Part shown: positions 59,601 through 64,000 of the stretch, in pieces
Layout of the letters: every line of letters starts with the position of its first letter
Numbering within the stretch: position 1 is the first letter of the stretch
Assembly (NCBI RefSeq): GCF_020536995.1
Contig: NC_068359.1
Location: 72,927,758 to 72,991,757 of the forward strand
Direction of reading: 5' to 3'
Source of the DNA: Dreissena polymorpha
Lineage: Eukaryota > Mollusca > Bivalvia > Myida > Dreissenidae
DNA length: 64,000 nt
Translations under genes and position numbers: made by a program
The notes under the pieces: model-generated
Told to the model about the DNA's origin: nothing
What the model saw: the letters and a program-made list of their open reading frames with translations, nothing else
The model's database searches: none

Positions 59601-62053
59601 AATGACGTCATTTCGTCAAAAAAATGACGTCATTTAACAAACAGTGAAAATTATCGATAATTTTCACTGATAATTTTCATTGTTTGAAACAGTGAAATTA
59701 TCAGTTTTAATTCACTGATATTTCTCTATAAACCACCAGAAAGCATAAAATAAAACATGTTAATCTTATTGTATTTTACACTTATACCCACTGCTGTGAA
59801 ATACGTTTTTTTTAAATATAATACTTGTACCGCTTTTATGGACAAATAATCAAAATCAGCAAAGTAAAATATACTTCTCCTTTAGATTTCACATCTGTTT
59901 AATAAATCATGCCAGAGTTGAAATAATTTAACTAGATATAGTAAGTCCATAGACTACTCTGTTTAACTCTTTCTTATTCAGAAGCAAAGTGAAAAGGTCT
60001 ATATGCAAACAGCATAAAACCAAAACAGCCTGTGAGTAGCTCGCAGTCTGTTAAGGTTTTATGCTGTTTGCTGCTCATAAGTATCTTAGAGTGGAAAATT
60101 AAGTATTTTAAACATAAGTAAACAAGGTCTTTATTAAACATGGTTTTCTAAGGGACGACAAACACGTCAAAATGGGTATCCGAGTGGTAAAGGGTTAATG
60201 TCTATCCATCAGAACTTCAAATTGCTGTTTAATTAAGAAATAATCGACGGGTGACCATTGGTTATTGCGGTAATAACCAACGGTATGGAGTTCCGATGCG
60301 TAGGAATTAAACCACGAGGGCGTAGCCCGAGTGGTTTGATAACAAGCATCGGAAGGACATACCGTTGGTTATTACCGCAATAACCAACGCTTACACGTAG
60401 ATTATTTCGATTCTAACACGATTTCATTAATAAGTTATCCGCGATTTAACGGTTATAAATGAAAATTATATTAACCGAATCTCCTCCAATTTTCTGCGAA
60501 AACGCGACGTCACCACAACAATCAAAATCAAATGACATCGTGTTCATTCATAAACAGTGTGCGGACAATCAAAGTGACGTCATACTTATATCCGTTGGTA
60601 TATTGGGGTAATAACCCACGGTAGTTTTCCTTCTTTGTATATAGAAAACAAGTCACGTGCCGTGGTAGAATAATGGATAAACAATTATGAACAATGATCA
60701 ATTACACCAGGTGCAACAAATGTGAGTCATGAAGATCCAACGGTGACAGAAGTTCTCCAAATGCAGATGGGGGAAGACTTGCTTGTATCGGATAACAGTG
60801 ATATTGGTGAGCACAGTCAAGCTGTTGAGTCATTGAGCCTCGTTGTGGGAAAACTTGGCTTAATTCGCCTGCATTAAGTGTAATCCAAGATTCTAATCTG
60901 TGGTGATACTTAACCTCTAAACTAGATTTATGTAAAGAAGAGACTTCCTATTAAAAAAATGAAAAGTCAACTAAAGCGGAAAGTGAAGTATATGGGATTT
61001 CCCTGTTGATTTGCTCAGTTTTCTTAGTAAAACAAGTTTATATAGCTTTTGAAAAAATGTCTGTCAATTCTCTTTAGTTGGTCACTGTGTTGTCTTAAAG
61101 TTATTTAATTATTTAGAAGAATCATCAAATATGTAACAAAAAGTGTTCTATAGCTTTCATTTTGAAGTTAATTTTACCCCCACAAACAAAGTTTTGGGGG
61201 GTATATAGGAGTGAACTTGTCTGTTGGTCGGTCTGTCTGTCTGTCAGTCCGTATTAAATGTCCGCTCTCTAATTCAAGTAGTTTTCATCTGATCTTCACC
61301 AAACTTGGTCAGAAGTTGTATCTACATGATGTCTAGGTTAAGTTCGAACATGGGCCTTTCCGGGTCAAAAACTAGGTCACGGGGTATCTTAGTGCGTTTT
61401 AAACATCACCATGTTGTCCGCTCTCTAATTCAAGTAGTTTTCATCCAATCCTCACCAAACTTGGTCACAAGTTTTATCTAAATGATCTCTAGGACAAGTT
61501 TGAACATGGGCCGTTCCGGGCCTAAAACTAGGTCACGGGGTCACTTAGTGCGTTTTTTAACATTCAGCATGGTGTCCGCTCTCTAATTCAAGTAGTTTAC
61601 ATCCGATCTTCACCAAACTTGGTCAGAAGTGTTATGGAGATGATCTTACGGCCAAGTTAGAACATGGGCCTTTCTGGGTCAAAAACTAGGTCAAGGGGTC
61701 ACTTAGTGCGTTTTAAAAATTGAGCATGGTGTCCGCTGTTTTTTGTGAAGACGACATGCAAAATATTATTGTGTCAATGCGGCATGTGGCGGTATTCGTC
61801 ACGTCTGTGTCAAAGCTCTAGTTATGTTGGACGTTATGAATGTAACTACCATTTGTTAATTGTTCAATGTCAATCGAAGAATATTGAACAAGAAACTGTT
61901 GACCCGATCCTCCTTGCAGCTGGATTTCAAACTGCCACCACATCCTGGGACAATGCAAGGATATCTGCTGACTTTGCTGCCAAACAGACGACCACACTTT
62001 ACCAGGACATGCAGGAATTCAGAAACAAACTGCCTGCCTACACTGACAGAGAA
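50692..62053 (+). CDS. DHX36: DHX36 (RHAU) G-quadruplex helicase, N-terminal exons (3' end outside window)
   Basis: Exons: 50,692-50,836 (ATG 50,694), 53,937-54,120, 54,537-54,661, 56,555-56,729, 57,531-57,568, 59,066-59,115, 60,711-60,806, 61,920-62,053. All AG/GT; phases 2,0,2,0,2,1,1,0 chain without a stop (315 codons). It begins with a Gly/Arg/His-rich tail (GRQWGHQSGGRH, RGHGGRGRGGR), then the RHAU-specific motif PPGLKGKDIGMYYA, RAAVTLQGDQKRVITSLLHD (like the human segment after the motif), a second motif PPGLSGKQIGMYYV, acidic linkers (SEESEDDD, EEYEEEVESEG), and MQEFRNKLPAY, matching the region just before the helicase core. The known protein unwinds RNA and DNA G-quadruplexes; the motif grips the quartet. 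Duplication of the motif is unusual. The exon starts 2 bases before ATG, so a 5' UTR exon should lie upstream. The DEAH core lies beyond the window. Confidence 0.9.
50968..51275 (+). repeat. ATGCCCCC/CTCTTGTTTTT-ended repeat in DHX36 intron 1
   Basis: It begins TTTTTATGCCCCCGGATCG, has a TCTG/ATTC microsatellite near 51,015-51,055, and ends AACACATCTCTTGTTTTT. The body is nearly the same as the copy in the HECT intron at 26,240, linking host and transposon repeats of similar age. Confidence 0.7.
51921..53552. mobile_element. 1.63-kb element, CAGGGATCATATTTT termini, in DHX36 intron 1
   Basis: The left GCAGGGATCATATTTTTGTC and the right complement (GAAAATATGATCCCTG) are inverted ends; GTCTT at 51,916-51,920 recurs at 53,553-53,557. 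A phrase GACCGATTG.TG occurs near both ends. It hosts a SINE insertion. No transposase recognised; a 68-residue frame at 53,149 has no known domain. Confidence 0.7.
52282..52625 (+). mobile_element. tRNA-derived SINE with 12-bp duplication
   Basis: CCGTAAGGTGTA flanks it at 52,270-52,281 and 52,626-52,637. The head has an A box (GGCTAGCGCAGTGGTTAGCA) and a B box (GGGTTCGATTCCC) at tRNA spacing, for RNA polymerase III transcription. The body includes CCGGGTACTCCGCTTTCCCC and ends in a short (AC)n tail. The perfect duplication means recent insertion, after the surrounding 1.63-kb element. Confidence 0.93.
53733..53912 (+). repeat. GCCTGTGCAG foldback repeat, copy 2
   Basis: Runs from AACCTCGTTCTGGGAAA to CCAAAACAAGGCT, ending 24 bp before DHX36 exon 2. 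Internally shortened compared with other copies. Confidence 0.75.
54142..54380 (+). repeat. GCCTGTGCAG foldback repeat, copy 3 (diverged)
   Basis: Contains TTGTCCCAGATTAACCTGTT, CACAGGCTAATGAGGGACAA and a degraded right half. Between DHX36 exons 2 and 3. Confidence 0.65.
54717..54955 (+). repeat. GCCTGTGCAG foldback repeat, copy 4
   Basis: Starts CGAGCCAAGCTCGGAAAAAC and ends TTTGCACATGCACAGTTTTCCC, 55 bp after DHX36 exon 3. Confidence 0.7.
54960..56554. other. DHX36 intron 3, mostly unassigned
   Basis: No extra exon visible. A possible inverted-end element lies at ~55,704-55,919 (CAGGACTTGTTTTCC ... AAAAAAGCCCTG). A tRNA-like B box (CTGTTTCAAATCTCG) near 56,320 hints at an old SINE. Confidence 0.4.
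56812..57020 (+). repeat. GCCTGTGCAG foldback repeat, copy 5
   Basis: From AAGCCTTGCTTTGGAAAATG to TTTCCCAGAACAAGGCTCAT. Retains the intact inner palindrome GCCTGTGCAGACTGCACAG. Confidence 0.75.
57028..57240. repeat. minisatellite, three ~50-67-bp units
   Basis: Units with AACCAATGGAAATAA, GCTCTGAAGTTACACACTTT and CTCATTGGTCAAT; the last two add 'atttgagaataagctt'. The middle of each unit is identical. Confidence 0.9.
57600..59060. other. DHX36 intron 5, AT-rich, no assigned feature
   Basis: No exon, ORF or clear repeat seen on either strand in this intron. Confidence 0.5.
59152..59395 (+). repeat. GCCTGTGCAG foldback repeat, copy 6
   Basis: From TAGGAAAATGGGGCTTTATG to CGTTTGCCAGAGTGAGGCTC, with both inner GATTAGCCTGT phrases kept. 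Confidence 0.75.
59402..59755. repeat. foldback element around GATTATCGATTTTAATTCAC
   Basis: The arm at 59,408-59,455 (TTGTTGGATTCGGTGGATTA, then TCGATTTTAATTCAC) is inverted at 59,477-59,522. Further internal complements follow: AATGACGTCATTT twice and GTGAAAATTATCGATAATTTTC. TTATTTTATGCTTT at 59,530 is inverted near 59,740. A small composite inverted-repeat element. Confidence 0.7.
59965..60195 (+). repeat. AACTCTTTCTTATTCAGAAGC family, copy 2
   Basis: Same family as 18,870-19,078: contains GCAAAGTGAAAAGGTCTATA, an AGCAT/ATGCT inverted core ('acagcctgtgagtagctcgcagtctgtt') and ends TGGTAAAGGGTTAA. Confidence 0.7.
60245..60625. repeat. foldback element GGTTATTGCGGTAATAACCA
   Basis: 60,265-60,298 (TTGGTTATTGCGGTAATAAC, then CAACGGTATGGAGTTCCGATG) is inverted at 60,344-60,392. 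A third GGTAATAACCCACGG lies at 60,605-60,622. The inner loop reads CCACGAGGGCGTAGCCCGAG, itself partly palindromic. CpG-rich compared with the intron around it. Confidence 0.7.
60833..61020 (+). repeat. GCCTGTGCAG foldback repeat, copy 7 (3'-truncated)
   Basis: Begins GAGCCTCGTTGTGGGAAAAC 27 bp after DHX36 exon 7 and lacks its right end. Confidence 0.65.
61190..61745 (-). repeat. ~170-bp array (same family as 33.4 kb), three units, reversed
   Basis: Units with TCTTCACCAAACTTGGTCAG and GGTGTCCGCTCTCTAATTCA start near 61,258, 61,418 and 61,573. It opens with ACAAAGTTTTGGGGGG and a (GTCT)n run, giving the intact left end that the 33.4-kb copy shows as its CCGCC end. Located just upstream of DHX36 exon 8. 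Confidence 0.85.
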
Positions 62054-62077
62054 GTGGGTGGAGTCTGTGTCAAAGAG

Positions 62078-62330
62078 CCTCATTGTTGGAAATTGGGCTT
62101 AACGCATGTGCAAATGTATGCAGTGGGCACAGGCTAATCAGGAAGAACATTCTCCGCTTTTATAGAATTTTTTGTTTATAGGTACATGTTGTCTTTTTTG
62201 AACAAAAATCCAGTTTAGATAAAAAGTGTCGTCCTTGATTAGCCTGTAAAGACTGCACAGGCTTATCTGGGATGACATTTATCGCACATGCGTAATTAAG
62301 CCCAGTTATCCCAGTACATGACTCGTGAGA
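62078..62330 (+). repeat. GCCTGTGCAG foldback repeat, copy 8
   Basis: GAGCCTCATTGTTGGAAATT to GCCCAGTTATCCCAGTACAT, starting 25 bp after the donor of DHX36 exon 8. Confidence 0.75.
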
Positions 62331-62494
62331 TCTTAATGATCAGGATGGTCTTCTTTTAAACACTTATCTGGGAGCCTTCTCAACTGTTCCGAAAGTAGCA
62401 AGTATTGGTCCTACCCATGCAATGTGTTTGATATTGTCTCAATAAGCTGATGGTTGCAATCAAGATCAAATTAATAGTTTTTAGACTAAGCCAT

Positions 62495-62755
62495 ATAAGC
62501 CTTCCATGGGGAAAATGGAGCTTAATGCATGTGCGTGAAGTGTCATCTTAGATCAGTCCACTCAGGCTAATCAGGGACAACACTTTCTACTTACACTGGA
62601 GTTTTGTCTAGAAAAGACTTCCTTTAAACCCAAAATCCAATAAAAGTGAAAAGTATCATCCCTGATAAGCCTCTGTAGACTTCACAGGCTTATGTAGGAT
62701 GACACTTGCTTGTGCTCATGCATTAAGACCAGTTTTCCCAGAACGAGGCTAAAAG
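62495..62755 (+). repeat. GCCTGTGCAG foldback repeat, copy 9
   Basis: AAGCCTTCCATGGGGAAAAT to TTTTCCCAGAACGAGGCT; the most complete right end in the window. Confidence 0.78.
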
Positions 62756-63227
62756 AATCCCATGTGATACAATAACATGTTCTGGGCCTTGCCAGAGTTT
62801 TGTATCTTGGATTGACAGTTATTCAACACTGTACTTCAATTACACAATTTTTGTTTTTAAAGCTTAAAAATATTGATTGCTTTATCTTGTTTGAAACTAT
62901 GTGATAGACTTGAAAATAATTACTCTGAAGTGTGTCTTGGATGACCCTGTACACGGATATTTTGAATTATGTATAAATTGCTATGGGAATAACAAAAAAA
63001 TCCCAATTGGAAGACCATCTTTGTTCTCAAATTTTAAAGTGAAAAAAACAGAGATTTTTTTTAAAACAAAAATAACCAATTATTAATAAAAAAAATAAGA
63101 CTTTCATCTCATACTTTATCTCAAAGACGCAAATCTTCAAGAAAAAGGGTACTTAAGTTTGCAAAATTTTGGTTTCAATAAGCTTTTCTGGTGGCCTTTA
63201 ATTGAGGGATAGGGAGGTTATGCACCT

Positions 63228-63305
63228 CAAGTTAGCTCAGCTGGTTGAGTGCCATGCCACAAATCTGACAATCGCAGGTTTGATTTTCATTGGGGAAACA
63301 TCACT
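63228..63305 (+). repeat. tRNA-like SINE head (degenerate)
   Basis: A-box-like TTAGCTCAGCTGGTTGAGTG and B-box-like CAGGTTTGATTTTC at tRNA spacing. Stems pair poorly, so a functional tRNA is unlikely. Confidence 0.5.
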
Positions 63306-63412
63306 TATTTTATAATATCCTATTTCTCCTATCTGTGATACAGTTGTTACTTACTTACTGGTGGAAGTGCGCTTAGTCATTGTATATCGGCTTACCTAGG
63401 AAACGATAAACA

Positions 63413-63655
63413 GGTTAACCCTTTACCACTTAGATACGTATATTGATTCATTTGTAGTCACTTAGAAAATGAAATTTAATTAAATAACTTTATAACTAAA
63501 TTCATGTTTTAAAGGCTTTATTTCCAACTCTAAGATACTGATGAGCAGCAAACAGCATAAAACCTGAACAGACTGCAAATTACTCACAGGCTGTTCTGGT
63601 TTTATGTTGTTTGCACATAGCCATCTTGACTTTGCTTCTGAGTGGGAAAGGGTGA
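63413..63655 (-). repeat. AACCCTTTACCACTTAGATA family, copy 3
   Basis: Third copy of the family at 18,870. Contains CAGCAAACAGCATAAAACCT and ends with a degenerate complement of its start. Confidence 0.7.
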
Positions 63656-64000
63656 AAGGGACCTTTTCACATTTGAAAAAATGACAAAAGTGAAAAAAAT
63701 GTTTCAGATTTGCAAATTTTTGTTGTAGTTGTCTTTTGCAAGGAAACAGTTATACTGAACATTTACCATGCTCTAAAATATGCATTAGATGCATGTTTTG
63801 ACGATTTAAAAACCTGAAAATTATAACACATTACAAAGGCGAAACAATTGTATAATTTGGAAAGTTCTGTTGTAATCGTTATATTTTGTAACATTACGAT
63901 GATTGCTTATATAGAGTATGAAATGCATTTAGTCATATGTCTGCACCGATGGTCAAGTGGTTTCAGTGCTAGTATTAACTCCACGGGTCAGTCCTTCGAG
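63656..64000 (+). mobile_element. SINE-like repeat with tRNA-like 3' part, cut by window end
   Basis: Starts AAGGGACCTTTTCACATTTG and ends at the window edge in a tRNA-like segment (GATGGTCAAGTGGTTTCAGT ... GGGTCAGTCCTTCGAG). I recognise both parts as a common bivalve repeat; its order, tRNA-like part last, is unusual for a SINE. Confidence 0.6.

Noticed and set aside
61745-61919. Upstream extension of DHX36 exon 8 as coding
   Set aside because: The frame is open upstream, but TCCTCCTTGCAG at 61,908-61,919 is a good acceptor whose phase matches exon 7, so the upstream part is taken as intron.

Overview
The window is animal nuclear DNA: AT-rich, intron-containing and dense with interspersed repeats. 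The repeat set, including many copies of an inverted repeat built around GCCTGTGCAG...CTGCACAGGC, GGCATA/ATGCCCC-ended elements and ~170-bp 'GACCAAGTTTGGTGAAGATC' arrays, is what I associate with heterodont bivalve genomes (Dreissena- or clam-like). That species guess is recall and was not tested.

Main discovery: bases 11,679-39,495 form one 27.8-kb DNA transposon. Its ends are 70-bp terminal inverted repeats that match at 67 of 70 positions (11,679-11,748 and 39,426-39,495). It is flanked on both sides by the same 6-bp target-site duplication (GGAACA on the + strand). It sits inside the reverse-transcriptase domain of a CR1/Jockey-like LINE. The 3' half of that LINE is at 9,654-11,678 and the 5' half at 39,496-41,090, both on the minus strand, and removing the element plus one duplication rejoins the LINE reading frame exactly. 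Inside each end lies a cluster of a 16-bp perfect palindrome, TGTACGTCGACGTACA (3 copies left, 5 right). The element carries two convergent spliced genes whose exon phases are all consistent. One is a 4-exon, 481-residue transposase (39,097 to 35,369, minus) with helix-turn-helix regions and a retroviral-type DDE integrase fold. The other is a HECT-type E3 ubiquitin ligase (about 25,034-30,271, plus). TAT...ATA termini and a 6-bp duplication agree with what I recall of the IS3EU superfamily; a giant member with a HECT cargo is new to me. The remaining ~20 kb of its interior is mostly nested repeats: a 530-bp element with 9-bp duplications, two blocks of ~170-bp tandem units, a 2.5-kb element with ~300-bp inverted arms, and small inverted-repeat elements.

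Left of the element (1-9.6 kb) I find no convincing gene. There is a GC-rich island (4.3-5.4 kb), a near-perfect ~167-bp palindrome (5.6-5.8 kb) and a ~350-bp repeat. The first copy of that repeat is split by a Harbinger-like inverted-repeat element with a TTA duplication, and an inverted copy of it lies at 44.3-44.7 kb. Right of the element is a second LINE with a long uninterrupted ORF (44.3-41.1 kb, minus), then gene-poor DNA with a CA/TA microsatellite and a 2.6-kb element with a 9-bp duplication that contains a further 1.3-kb element.

From 50.7 kb to at least 62.05 kb is the 5' part of a host gene that I identify as DHX36 (RHAU, the G-quadruplex-resolving DEAH helicase). Eight exons are in phase. 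Unusually, the RHAU-specific G-quadruplex-binding motif is encoded twice, in exons 2 and 4. The helicase core lies beyond the window. Its introns hold a SINE with a 12-bp duplication nested in a DNA element, several foldback repeats and tandem arrays.
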